Shown here: in pieces, positions 1 to 7,223 of the stretch
Numbering within the stretch: the stretch's first letter is position 1
Layout of the letters: each line of letters begins with the position of its first letter
Origin: Hymenobacter negativus
GTDB taxonomy: Bacteria; Bacteroidota; Bacteroidia; Cytophagales; Hymenobacteraceae
Assembly: GCF_017571495.1 (NCBI RefSeq)
Contig: NZ_JAGETZ010000023.1
Coordinates: 1 to 64,000 of the forward strand
DNA length: 64,000 nt
Direction: 5' to 3'
Notes under the pieces: model-generated
The model's input: only the letters and a program-made list of their open reading frames with translations
Told to the model about the DNA's origin: nothing
Databases searched by the model: none
Position numbers and translations under genes: made by a program

Positions 1-62
1 CTTCACTATAGGAGGCGACCCTAAGGTACGCAAGCGCCCTGGGCCTGCGCCCCCGGCAGCGC

Positions 63-110
63 GTTCACGTAAACGGTCCGGAGGTAAACGCGGCAATTTA
101 ATTTAAGGGG
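63..110 (+). repeat. cassette repeat copy 1
   Basis: Head GTTCACGTAAACGGTCC is followed by GGAGGTAAACGCGG and a degenerate tail. The middle resembles the long copies at 9490 and 10521 on the other strand. It lies 3' of the gene at 114-548 and opens the left array. Confidence 0.7.
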
Positions 111-113
111 GCT

Positions 114-548
114 CTACTTACACGGAAGAGCCGGTTTACCAGACAATTGAACTGCTTTTACCATCAAGCGGCTGCATTGGGCGGCGGTCAACGAATCCGG
201 TGGGTTGATGTGGTTGAAGTAAATGTGGATATTCTCCGGCCCGTGAGCTAAGACCAATACATGGTTGGTGCGATGGACAATTTTCTCTTCGTACACCTCG
301 TCCGGAAAAAAGGTTGACGCGAACAGAAACGAATCGGGGGTGACCAAGGCGTCTGCCTTTTTTGTCTTACTCCCTTTCCGGTTGAATTCGTAGAGGGAAG
401 CCTCGCCCTTTTGCTCTTCCAACACATCGGCCTTGCGCCTTTCAAAGGCAAAGAAGCCAGAAGTCATGGTCTGAAGGCTTTGCCACGATTCGGTACACGT
501 GGTGTCCAAGCAGTGGAAGAGCAAATAATTGAATACACCAGGTCCCAC
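114..548 (-). CDS. hypothetical protein, possibly broken at its N-terminus
   Basis: Encodes 144 residues from a GTG start; family not recognised. The composition is protein-like, with Glu/Lys-rich stretches and a HIYFNHINPPDS segment near the C-terminus. A signal-peptide-like sequence (MKALFVKHVLLALLLVGSLP) starts at 693 on the same strand but in another frame, and an in-frame TAA lies just before the GTG. The gene may therefore be an exported protein broken between about 546 and 560. It is the only gene between repeat copies 1 and 2, is transcribed against the repeats, and has the single-gene cassette layout. Confidence 0.5.
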   Translation of the reverse strand: MGPGVFNYLLFHCLDTTCTESWQSLQTMTSGFFAFERRKADVLEEQKGEASLYEFNRKGSKTKKADALVTPDSFLFASTFFPDEVYEEKIVHRTNHVLVLAHGPENIHIYFNHINPPDSLTAAQCSRLMVKAVQLSGKPALPCK

Positions 549-728
549 GTGGTCGGTTCGTTAGCGGCGCTCTCCCTGGCAAGCGGCACTGCTGCAGGGA
601 GAGGATGCAAGAGCCCCCCCGGCCCCCCACCGCAGGCAGGCTGCCCACGAGTAACAGGGCGAGTAAAACGTGTTTCACGAAAAGCGCTTTCATGGGGATA
701 CGAACCCTTAACTAAATCATGATAATGA

Positions 729-786
729 GTTCATCTAAACGGTACGGCAGTAAAACTGCTTTGTTTAGAATAACGAGCGTAATTAT
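729..786 (+). repeat. cassette repeat copy 2, long palindromic form
   Basis: Long form. TCTAAAC at 734-740 pairs with GTTTAGA at 763-769, and inside it GCAGT (747-751) pairs with ACTGC (755-759) around AAA. The conserved tail ATAACGAGCGTAATTA follows. The AAC...GTT ends of the outer arms resemble an integron attC hairpin. Confidence 0.85.
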
Positions 787-808
787 GCCCTTTCACTAAG
801 CCCTTTCG

Positions 809-1201
809 ATGAGCTACGACTTAATGGTATTTGCGAAGGATTCCGCACCGAGGAACCGCGCTGACTTTCTGGAATGGTTCGACTGCCAACTGGAGGGAGA
901 AGACGACGGAGAAATCACGTCTGATTCACCCGCTATGCTGGCATGGCACCAGGAAATGGTGGCTGCCTTTCCCGACATGGACACCGTGGAGGAAGAGGAA
1001 ATAGCGAACGGTAGGTGTGGGGAGTACAGCATTTTCACCGGGGCCATCTACGTGAGCTTTGCTTGGTCGCAAGCATCCGTAGCCTATGAGACGATGAGGT
1101 CCTTGGCTGCCAAACACGGTGTAGGCTTTTTTAACGTCAGTGCCGAGGATGGGGAAATCATTATACCAGGAGATGGTACCAGCGGCCTGCTCCTGCTGTA
1201 G
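809..1201 (+). CDS. hypothetical protein of the MSYDLMVF type
   Basis: 130-residue acidic soluble protein beginning MSYDLMVFAKDSAPRNRADF. It has no signal peptide or membrane segment. Small proteins with this opening and an acidic middle are widespread as single-gene accessory cargo of unknown function, and some are suspected immunity-type proteins; that link is from memory, not from a motif. It starts 22 nt after repeat copy 2 and runs in the direction of the repeats. A second small gene follows 10 nt later, so this is a two-gene unit. Confidence 0.7.
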   Translation: MSYDLMVFAKDSAPRNRADFLEWFDCQLEGEDDGEITSDSPAMLAWHQEMVAAFPDMDTVEEEEIANGRCGEYSIFTGAIYVSFAWSQASVAYETMRSLAAKHGVGFFNVSAEDGEIIIPGDGTSGLLLL

Positions 1202-1211
1202 TCTGCCTTCT

Positions 1212-1631
1212 ATGCCTCGTTACGTCCACAAACGCTTTCGACGACTGTCCATCTACTTTAGCCATGAAGCAATTGCCACTTTACCTTTTCGGCGATTGCT
1301 ATGTACTCGGTTGACGGCGCACTATTCCACTTTTTTGCGCGGGTCCTCTTTCGACGGAATCCACACCATTCTTCTCTTTCTAACCAATCTTCCAACGGAG
1401 AACAGGCGGGTAGAGAAAAAAGTAGTCGGGTATCTCGACTACTATCTAGTGGTTGATTTTCAGCTATTGGTGCGTCTGGCGACTGACCAAGAGCGTCAGC
1501 AGTATTTGCTTGCACGTATGCAAGCGGGAGTACGTCAGTTCGTGCAGCAGCAGGGCTGGGACATGGCCCGCTTTGAACGGGCATATCAGGCATGCATAGC
1601 AGCCGAATTACCGGTAGAAATACAGTATTAG
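1212..1631 (+). CDS. hypothetical protein
   Basis: 139 residues from the ATG at 1212; an earlier in-frame ATG at 1140 lies inside the upstream gene and is less likely. No signal peptide and no family recognised. The C-terminal half is helical and Gln-rich (QERQQYLLARMQAGVRQFV). It follows the 809-1201 gene closely and ends 15 nt before repeat copy 3, so both probably share a transcript and move as one cassette. Confidence 0.55.
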   Translation: MPRYVHKRFRRLSIYFSHEAIATLPFRRLLCTRLTAHYSTFLRGSSFDGIHTILLFLTNLPTENRRVEKKVVGYLDYYLVVDFQLLVRLATDQERQQYLLARMQAGVRQFVQQQGWDMARFERAYQACIAAELPVEIQY

Positions 1632-1645
1632 CGAACCATTTATGT

Positions 1646-1685
1646 GTTCACGCAAACGGTGGTCTAAACTAACGAGTGAATTAAT
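1646..1685 (+). repeat. cassette repeat copy 3, short form
   Basis: Reads GTTCACGCAAACGGT, then GGTCTAAAC, then TAACGAGTGAATTA. TTCAC near the start can pair with GTGAA near the end. This is the clearest short copy and the best reference for the family. Confidence 0.85.
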
Positions 1686-1721
1686 CGCCGCACGTTCCCC
1701 TCCGGTGAAGTGAGCAGGCGA

Positions 1722-2393
1722 TTAGGGAATCACCGTGAAGACCGACGTGACAATGCTGCCAAAACTATTGGCCATGTTCTCTACGGGATGGGCGTAGAGC
1801 GCAATGCGGCCGGTTCCGGCCCCGGCAGGCACCTGAATTTGGAGGGAGTCGGCCGTGGACAGGACCGGGTTCAGGGGCGAGACGATAACCGACGCGGCCT
1901 GCCCGCTGGCGTTGGCAAACGCCAACTGGTCGGCTTGTACGGTCTCCAATAAGTGCCGGCCGTAGATGGTCACCACCGTGCCCACGCGGCCCTGGCTGGG
2001 TCGAATGCCCGTAATGATAGGCGAAGGAGTAGAGCGAACGCTGATTTGGTGCCTTGCCGGCTCGTAGCCGTCCCGGGTCACGACCACTGACACATAGGCA
2101 TAGGGTACGCCCGCCGGCACCCTTGCGCGGAGTTGGGTGGTCGAAGCCGTCAGCACCGGGGCCGGCAGGCCTTGCACGGTCACTTGATTCTCGGTGGTCA
2201 CGCCGCTAAAGCCCTCTCCCTGGATGGTTAGGGTATCGCCGATAACCGCCGTGTTGAGCGTGCTCCCCCCAATCTGGGTCGTGCCGGGGGTAATATCGGT
2301 AATCAGGACCCGATGCGGGGCGTCCTCGCGTTCACAAGCAAAAAAGAGCAAGGCCAGCAAAGGCAAGGTAGAAGGTACTAGTTTCGTTTTCAT
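1722..2393 (-). CDS. IPT/TIG-domain lipoprotein
   Basis: 223 residues from the ATG giving MKTKLVPSTLPLLALLFFAC. The signal peptide ends in a lipobox (LFFAC), so the mature protein is probably lipid-anchored at Cys20. Two IPT/TIG immunoglobulin-like domains follow, with typical openings (ITDITPGTTQIGGS and ITGIRPSQGRVGTVVTIYG). In Bacteroidota such domains occur in surface glycan-binding lipoproteins; the ligand here is unknown. It is transcribed against the repeats and is the sole gene between copies 3 and 4. An upstream in-frame start at 2423 would precede the signal peptide and is rejected. Confidence 0.8.
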   Translation of the reverse strand: MKTKLVPSTLPLLALLFFACEREDAPHRVLITDITPGTTQIGGSTLNTAVIGDTLTIQGEGFSGVTTENQVTVQGLPAPVLTASTTQLRARVPAGVPYAYVSVVVTRDGYEPARHQISVRSTPSPIITGIRPSQGRVGTVVTIYGRHLLETVQADQLAFANASGQAASVIVSPLNPVLSTADSLQIQVPAGAGTGRIALYAHPVENMANSFGSIVTSVFTVIP

Positions 2394-2446
2394 AGAAGAG
2401 AGACACTTTCGTTCACCAACCACTAATTTATCAAGATAGCATCAAA

Positions 2447-2485
2447 GTCTATGCAAACGGTCCGATTGAAATAACGAGCGTATGT
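2447..2485 (+). repeat. cassette repeat copy 4
   Basis: Reads GTCTATGCAAACGGTCC, then GATTGAAATAACGAGCGTA. It ends only a few bases before the start codon of the next gene. Confidence 0.8.
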
Positions 2486-2491
2486 TTCGTG

Positions 2492-2812
2492 ATGAACGCA
2501 CCCGATGACACCGTACACCAGCAAGCGTGGCTAGCGGCTGTGGCCCAGTACCCGGTGGGTAGCCCCTTAACGGGCACCGTCGTACATCAAGCCCCTTTCG
2601 GCGTATTTCTGGACGTGGGCCTGCCGGGCGTGAAGGTCTTGCTGGAAATCATTCACTATGCCGATGCGCCAGAATATGACCCGGCCAATCCACCCGCGGC
2701 TCCCTTTGCCGTACACCATCCGGCCCTTGGCGAAACAGTGACGGCCACCGTTTTTGGGCACCTGACCAGAGAAATCAGAGTCAGCGCAAAGCCCATTCCA
2801 GCGCTGAAGTAA
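2492..2812 (+). CDS. small S1-like (OB-fold) protein
   Basis: 106 residues from the ATG at 2492, with a GTG one codon upstream. Residues about 20-55 read YPVGSPLTGTVVHQAPFGVF followed by LDVGLPG, matching the first strands of an S1 RNA-binding domain (basic G-x-V...pFGvFvdlG pattern). Such single-domain proteins may bind RNA or nucleic acid; no partner is visible. It is the only gene between repeat copies 4 and 5, runs with the repeats, and starts 6 nt past copy 4, which leaves little room for its own promoter. Confidence 0.7.
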   Translation: MNAPDDTVHQQAWLAAVAQYPVGSPLTGTVVHQAPFGVFLDVGLPGVKVLLEIIHYADAPEYDPANPPAAPFAVHHPALGETVTATVFGHLTREIRVSAKPIPALK

Positions 2813-2823
2813 GGCGTTCCTTA

Positions 2824-2860
2824 GTTCAGCGAAAGGGTGGTCTAATTAATGAGCGTTACG
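2824..2860 (+). repeat. cassette repeat copy 5
   Basis: Reads GTTCAGCGAAAGGGT, then GGTCTAATTAATGAGCGTTA. It starts 11 nt after the stop of the upstream gene. Confidence 0.8.
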
Positions 2861-2869
2861 GTGGGATTC

Positions 2870-3439
2870 TTATCGATGGTGCGCTAGTTCAGCGAGAAGT
2901 GGGCCGTAGTCCTCCAATTCCTCCAGCGTGTAGCCCGTTGCAATCAAGTATTGGTGTGCCAAGCGTAGCAAGGCCACCCACTGGGCCATAAACGCGGCTT
3001 GTTCCGCTTCCACTACCGGGACAGCATTTAACGCCTCTTCCAAGGGCCCATCCTGCGCGGACACGCTGTGCCAAGAAGCAGTGACCCGTACCCTGCCTGC
3101 GGCCATTTCTACCAACCAGCTTGCGTGAAAGGTGTTCGAGGGCCAACAAATGGAGAAACTGCCCTGGGTGACGGTCCGCAGCTGCCGGACCAAACCGACC
3201 ACATTGTGGACGACGATGCTCAGGTCGTACTTGTAGGAAAGCGGTACCGGCACGCCGTTCCAGTGCAGCCGGGCCCCATCCAGCAAGTAGGGAAAGCACG
3301 ATTCCAAGGCTTCGCCCAGGCTCGTGTCCTCCGGTTCTTTTGCCCCCGGTTGGGTGGGCGGATACAGCAACAAGTTAACCACGGCCAACGGGAGAAAAGG
3401 AGGACGATACCACTCAAAGCAAAGCTCGCGTTTAGCCAA
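2870..3439 (-). CDS. hypothetical protein
   Basis: 189 residues from a TTG start that lies inside repeat copy 6, so the true start is uncertain. No signal peptide. Rich in Leu, Ala and Trp (LEESCFPYLL-like helices, then FSICWPSNTFHASWLVEMAAG), with an acidic C-terminal helix. The family is not recognised; the size and compact fold would suit an immunity-type or uncharacterised cytoplasmic protein, which is inference. It is transcribed against the repeats and is the sole gene between copies 5 and 6. Confidence 0.55.
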   Translation of the reverse strand: MAKRELCFEWYRPPFLPLAVVNLLLYPPTQPGAKEPEDTSLGEALESCFPYLLDGARLHWNGVPVPLSYKYDLSIVVHNVVGLVRQLRTVTQGSFSICWPSNTFHASWLVEMAAGRVRVTASWHSVSAQDGPLEEALNAVPVVEAEQAAFMAQWVALLRLAHQYLIATGYTLEELEDYGPLLAELAHHR

Positions 3440-3467
3440 AGGGTGGTCTAAATTACCGAGTGTTATT
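3430..3467 (+). repeat. cassette repeat copy 6
   Basis: Reads GTTTAGCCAAAGGGT, then GGTCTAAATTACCGAGTGTTA. It overlaps the possible TTG start of the gene to its left and the stop codon of the gene to its right. Confidence 0.8.
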
Positions 3468-3816
3468 TCACTTGTATCGCTTCCCTCACCATGTACGGGT
3501 CCTCCCCATGATGAATGAGGTAGGTGAAGTCTTTGTCGGCAAACATCGTCGCGGCGCTGCAGCCGGAATCCAGGGGCCTCAGGGACGGGACATCTACCGT
3601 GCTCAGGCTGAACGAGCCGGTGGGGGAAGAAGAGTCTACTTCGTCCACCGCAGTCAAATACCGGTCTCCTGCCGCGACAACGCGCTGGTGGGTGAAATAC
3701 GTGAGCCGGATGGGCTCCTTCAGCACGGTGGAGTAACGGCAGTTAATCCGCTGAAAGACGTAACCAGCCCCCGCTGCGACGAAAAGAAAGACCAGGACTT
3801 TGGTGGTGTTTGTCAT
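3463..3816 (-). CDS. small exported or membrane-anchored hypothetical protein
   Basis: 117 residues beginning MTNTTKVLVFLFVAAGAGYV, a hydrophobic N-terminal segment that is either an uncleaved anchor or a signal peptide. The rest is a short soluble domain with two Cys residues. No family recognised. It is the last gene of the left array, between repeat copies 6 and 7, transcribed against the repeats; its stop codon lies within copy 6. Confidence 0.6.
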   Translation of the reverse strand: MTNTTKVLVFLFVAAGAGYVFQRINCRYSTVLKEPIRLTYFTHQRVVAAGDRYLTAVDEVDSSSPTGSFSLSTVDVPSLRPLDSGCSAATMFADKDFTYLIHHGEDPYMVREAIQVK

Positions 3817-3865
3817 TGCTCGATGCCCAATAAGGCGAGTGATTGCTGCTATAAAGTAGATTAGC

Positions 3866-3902
3866 GTTCACGCAAACGGTGGTTTTAGTAAGTTGTGACT
3901 TG
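3866..3902 (+). repeat. cassette repeat copy 7
   Basis: Head GTTCACGCAAACGGTGG is identical to copy 3; the tail is degenerate (TTTTAGTAAGTTGTGAC). It is the last plus-strand copy. Confidence 0.8.
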
Positions 3903-3997
3903 CGGTTACGTCTGCAAAATTCTTGGGAAGGCTTAGAATAATTTTGCTCCCCGTTGCCATAAGAGGGCCTATCGCACCGCACCGGCCTCCTTACCCT

Positions 3998-4055
3998 ACC
4001 CGCTCGTTATATTCTCAAACAAAGCCTAATTGTTACTTTTTGCCGTTGCGTTGGC
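3998..4055 (-). repeat. cassette repeat copy, inverted, next to the replication gene
   Basis: Read on the minus strand the tail is GCTTTGTTTGAGAATATAAC followed by GAGCG, close to the tail of copy 2. The head (CAACGCAACGGC) is diverged. It is the first minus-strand copy and lies about 100 nt from copy 7, making an inverted pair at the edge of the array. Confidence 0.55.
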
Positions 4056-4160
4056 ATGCGGTACTGACAGGCCCATAACCTAAAGAACGTGCAAGCGAAA
4101 CCAGACGGTGTGATGCACCTATAAGCATAACAATCTACAGCAAGCCGCACTATTACAGCC

Positions 4161-5342
4161 TTATTTCTTCACAAGCCATTTTTGACCGCCGCGTTCTTCC
4201 ATGCTAAACCCCTGAGAAAGATAAATGGCTTGCAAATGCTCCTCGAAGGTGGGCAGACGGTTTTTCCTGGCAAAGGGTCCAGGGCTGTCGTACATGGCCC
4301 TTACTTCGGCCACTAAGTATGTGACTTCAGTGGTCGCCACCGTTTTTTTAGCCGCCAGTGCCTTTTTTGGCGGCGTCGCTGTACGCTGACTCTCTAGGTA
4401 ATCCGGCAACAGGTATTTTTCTACCAATGCTTTGTAGATGGCCCCGGCGGGTTTTTTAATTTTTCCCAGCCGGTGCTGCGATCCAACTCTTTCGATGACG
4501 AAACGCAAGTACCCCTCGTCGTATTCTTTGGCTTTTAACTGGGTTTCCACTTGTTGGATGCTGTCGGTCTTCAACCCCAGTTCCAGCAGCGCGGCCGCCC
4601 AAGAGTCCACCGGCAAGACGGGCGCTTTCTTGACCGGGGCCTTGCGCGCAAATTGAAAGCTAACCCGCTGCACGACCTTGCCTTGCCGCTGCACCTCGTA
4701 GGAAAAGGGTATGTCGGTGACGGCAAGCTGGTCGCGGGCTGGTTCCAGTACTTTGGCCTTGAAGCTTCTGAATTGGGGGTATTCGTGGTCCTGCACATCC
4801 AGCACAAATCGCAACTCCTGCACGCTCATGGTGCGACGACCAAATTCCGCATATTCTTTCAGCAGCCAGTAGATGCGCAAGGCGGAAGGGCTTTTGAGCT
4901 TCTGAACCTCTTTTAGGTCGGCCAAGGTAAAGTTGCCGGCCTCTTGAAGTTGCAGCAGATAGGGCAGCGCATCTACGTTGAAGCTGGCCACCACCCCGCC
5001 CAGTTCGGGTTCCCAGCTAGCGGTCGAAATCAGATTGATGTAAGTAAAAGCCGGTTTTTTGGTGCGCCGGCGGGTTTGGGGCTCTAGCTTCTCAATGTAG
5101 ATTTTAAACTCCATGATGTTCTGGCACATGGCATCCACCCGTTCGTAGGCCGACCCGGCTTGTGAATCGAGAATCAATTCCTTAATGGGAATAAGGTGGC
5201 TGCGGAACTCGGTTTGTCCAAAATCCTGCCGAGCCAGCATGGACACGAACAGCCGCATTTGCAGCGGTATCATCGAAAAACGGGCGTTTATCAGCGCGTT
5301 GTGCTGAGCAAGCTGCTGGTTAGGATTGTCTTCCGGTTGCAT
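4161..5342 (-). CDS. plasmid replication initiator, RepB/Rep_3 family
   Basis: 393 residues with the two winged-helix layout of iteron-binding initiators: an N-terminal domain from NALINARFSMIPLQMRLFVS through the SAYERVDAMCQNIMEFKIYI region, and a second domain around LKSPSALRIYWLLKEYAEFG and LRFVLDVQDHEYPQFRSFK. A basic, less conserved C-terminal tail of about 150 residues follows. The protein should bind the eleven iterons that begin 8 nt upstream of its start codon and open the adjacent AT-rich DNA; binding there would also let it repress its own promoter. Length, motifs and iterons agree, so the call is strong. The gene is intact, unlike many accessory genes here. Confidence 0.93.
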   Translation of the reverse strand: MQPEDNPNQQLAQHNALINARFSMIPLQMRLFVSMLARQDFGQTEFRSHLIPIKELILDSQAGSAYERVDAMCQNIMEFKIYIEKLEPQTRRRTKKPAFTYINLISTASWEPELGGVVASFNVDALPYLLQLQEAGNFTLADLKEVQKLKSPSALRIYWLLKEYAEFGRRTMSVQELRFVLDVQDHEYPQFRSFKAKVLEPARDQLAVTDIPFSYEVQRQGKVVQRVSFQFARKAPVKKAPVLPVDSWAAALLELGLKTDSIQQVETQLKAKEYDEGYLRFVIERVGSQHRLGKIKKPAGAIYKALVEKYLLPDYLESQRTATPPKKALAAKKTVATTEVTYLVAEVRAMYDSPGPFARKNRLPTFEEHLQAIYLSQGFSMEERGGQKWLVKK

Positions 5343-5349
5343 TGAGTGC

Positions 5350-5644
5350 CGTCTTTTTGGTTACAGATAGAGCAGGGTACCAACGTCTTTTTGGTTACAC
5401 TTAGCACCAGCTTCGAACGTCTTTTTGGTTACACTTATGACACAAGGGCAACGTCTTTTTAGTTACACTTAGAACCGTTTTCAAACGTCTTTTTGGTTAC
5501 AGATAGGTGCCGTCTTTGTAGTTACATCTGCCGTCTTTGTAGTTACAGGTAAACCAAAGGATTAACGTCTTTTTGGTTACACTTGCCGTCTTTTTGGTTA
5601 CACTTGCCGTCTTTTTGGTTACACTTGCCGTCTTTTTGGTTACA
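5350..5644 (+). repeat. replication origin iterons
   Basis: Eleven direct copies of CGTCTTTTTGGTTACA start at 5350, 5384, 5418, 5452, 5486, 5511, 5532, 5566, 5587, 5608 and 5629. The first five are spaced exactly 34 nt apart and the last four are a perfect 21-nt tandem with spacer CTTGC. Copies at 5511 and 5532 carry GTA in place of TTG (CGTCTTTGTAGTTACA); the 5452 copy has one change. A decayed twelfth start is at 5650. An AT-rich stretch follows at about 5660-5770, the likely unwinding site. Confidence 0.93.
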
Positions 5645-5650
5645 CTTGCC

Positions 5651-6042
5651 GTATTCAAAACACGAATAATCAGCTAGTTGTAGAAGCAGTAATACTTCTA
5701 ATATAGTTTAACTTTCTAAAGAGCTAGCTTTTTAGAAAGTTATTTCTTTAAAATTAAATCATTCAAGTGCAGTTAGTTTTCAGGGGCGGCGCGGCGGCGA
5801 GCCAACACCGCTGATGCCTTCAAACGCTAACTAGCCGGCCATCGCAACGAAGTTTCTAAGCCTCTACTGTTTGCTGCTACAGTTACCATTTGTTTAGGCG
5901 CCCATAGGGAGAATGTGAGGCCCCTTCTGGTCAAGCTAACGTGGCGGCAGCGGAACCATAATCGCCGGAGCCCCCACCCGGCCGCGAAGCCAGCCCCCAG
6001 TGCGCGGCGCCAGCGGAAGCAGGCAGCTACCTAGTAGGCCGG
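5651..6042. other. AT-rich origin flank and gene-free spacer
   Basis: About 5660-5770 is AT-rich, with a short inverted pair (ACTTTCTAAAGAGCT and AGCTTTTTAGAAAGT). It suits the melting region next to the iterons. From about 5785 to 6042 the base composition becomes GC-rich and I see no gene, repeat or RNA. Confidence 0.5.
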
Positions 6043-6396
6043 CTAAGCAGACTTGCGGACCAAACGCTTGAGCGTTTTGGCAGCCACTTTAGGGGGCAGA
6101 GCCTTCTTCGCCTCGGGCTTATCGGCCAAATAAGCCACTAGGGCCTCGTGCAACACCTCGTGCAACTCCATGTGCGCCCAGTACTCGTACTGACGCAGTT
6201 CGCGGTAGACGTCGGGCTTGAGTTGATTGGTGAACACTACGCGGCTTACCGGGACGGCTTCCGGCTCCGTTGGCGGGAGGAGCGCTACCGGTCCTGTTGG
6301 GAGAAGTGGGGCCGTAGCGGGCTCCACCCCGTATATCAGGTCGTCGGCACTCGCGGCCACCCGGGGGCGCGTACCAGTCATTGAGGGCTTGGCCAT
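6043..6396 (-). CDS. small ParB-type partition partner
   Basis: 117 residues. The first half is Pro/Ala-rich and probably disordered; the second half (VVFTNQLKPDVYRELRQYEY onward) has the strand-helix-helix pattern of a ribbon-helix-helix DNA-binding protein and ends in a basic tail. It starts 5 nt after the parA stop, so the two form one operon. In type Ib plasmid partition loci a small protein in this position binds the centromere and stimulates the ParA ATPase. The family is inferred from position and pattern, not from a strong motif. Confidence 0.7.
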   Translation of the reverse strand: MAKPSMTGTRPRVAASADDLIYGVEPATAPLLPTGPVALLPPTEPEAVPVSRVVFTNQLKPDVYRELRQYEYWAHMELHEVLHEALVAYLADKPEAKKALPPKVAAKTLKRLVRKSA

Positions 6397-6401
6397 AAAA
6401 A

Positions 6402-7175
6402 TCAGGAAATGCGGGTGAGAATTTCGTCCGTGAGGCCCCGATAGTCAGCCGCCCCGTTGGAGTTGGGGGCCCAATCGTAGATGGGCCGTTGCATGCTCTG
6501 GGCCTCATCCAGGGAGACGTTTTCCCGAATGGTTTGGCTCATGATCAGCGCGGCTAAGGCTGGGTCGGCCTGTAGGTCGCGGGCGTACTGGTGGTGCAGA
6601 GCTTTGCGGTAGGTCGGCGAGTATTTCGTGAAAAAGATGCCCCCGACCCGCAATTGCGGATTAAAGTTGCGTTTTAGACGGGCTACCATCTCAATGAGGG
6701 CCGTCATCCCCTCGCTGCCGAATAAATTGGGTTGTAGCGGAATGAATACAGCCTCGCTGGCCACCAGTGCCGATACGGTAAGAGGCCCCAGGTTTGGGGC
6801 GGTGTCGATGATGACGTAGTCGAAACGGGACTGCACCTCTTCAAGCTGGTGGCGGAAAAAGAACTGATAGTCGGGCGCATTGCCGAAGCCCTTTTCCTGC
6901 TGGGCCATGATGCGCGCCGAGCGCACCATGCTTAAACCCGCACTGAGCGGGTGGCAGAGCGAGGCCAGCGTAGGTACCCCCTCCCCTTCCGTGAGGGCCA
7001 GCCCCAGGTGCGGCTGTTCAGCGGGCAGGCCGGAAGCCGTGCTGGCATTGGCTTGCGGGTCGGCATCGATGAAAAGCACCCGGTTGCCCAACTCCGCCAA
7101 GCGGTGGGCCACGGACAGGGCGGAAGTCGTCTTGCCGACCCCACCCTTGTTGTTGGCAAATGTTAGGATGCGCAT
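6402..7175 (-). CDS. parA: ParA-family partition ATPase
   Basis: 257 residues. A deviant Walker A motif, KGGVGKTTSA, sits at residues 10-19, Walker A-prime/DxxxN follows (FIDADPQANAS), and the Walker B region reads DYVIIDTAPNLG. This is a short ParA without an N-terminal helix-turn-helix. It should bind ATP and non-specific DNA and move plasmid copies apart with its small partner encoded just downstream. Seven direct GCAATAC heptamers in the upstream 530 nt are the likely centromere and operator. Confidence 0.93.
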   Translation of the reverse strand: MRILTFANNKGGVGKTTSALSVAHRLAELGNRVLFIDADPQANASTASGLPAEQPHLGLALTEGEGVPTLASLCHPLSAGLSMVRSARIMAQQEKGFGNAPDYQFFFRHQLEEVQSRFDYVIIDTAPNLGPLTVSALVASEAVFIPLQPNLFGSEGMTALIEMVARLKRNFNPQLRVGGIFFTKYSPTYRKALHHQYARDLQADPALAALIMSQTIRENVSLDEAQSMQRPIYDWAPNSNGAADYRGLTDEILTRIS

Positions 7176-7223
7176 GGGAGGTGAAGTAGATTCTTCACAA
7201 ACATACTGCTAACAAACAACACT

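Noticed and set aside
411..722. Plus-strand open frame over the first cassette gene
   Set aside because: Overlaps the more protein-like minus-strand gene and runs into the repeat; Arg/Gly/Pro-rich composition is typical of a shadow frame.
5350..5644. Regular short repeats that could be taken for a CRISPR array
   Set aside because: Repeat units are 16 nt with spacers of 5 or 18 nt, no variable spacer of 30 nt, no cas genes, and a replication initiator begins 8 nt away. They are iterons.
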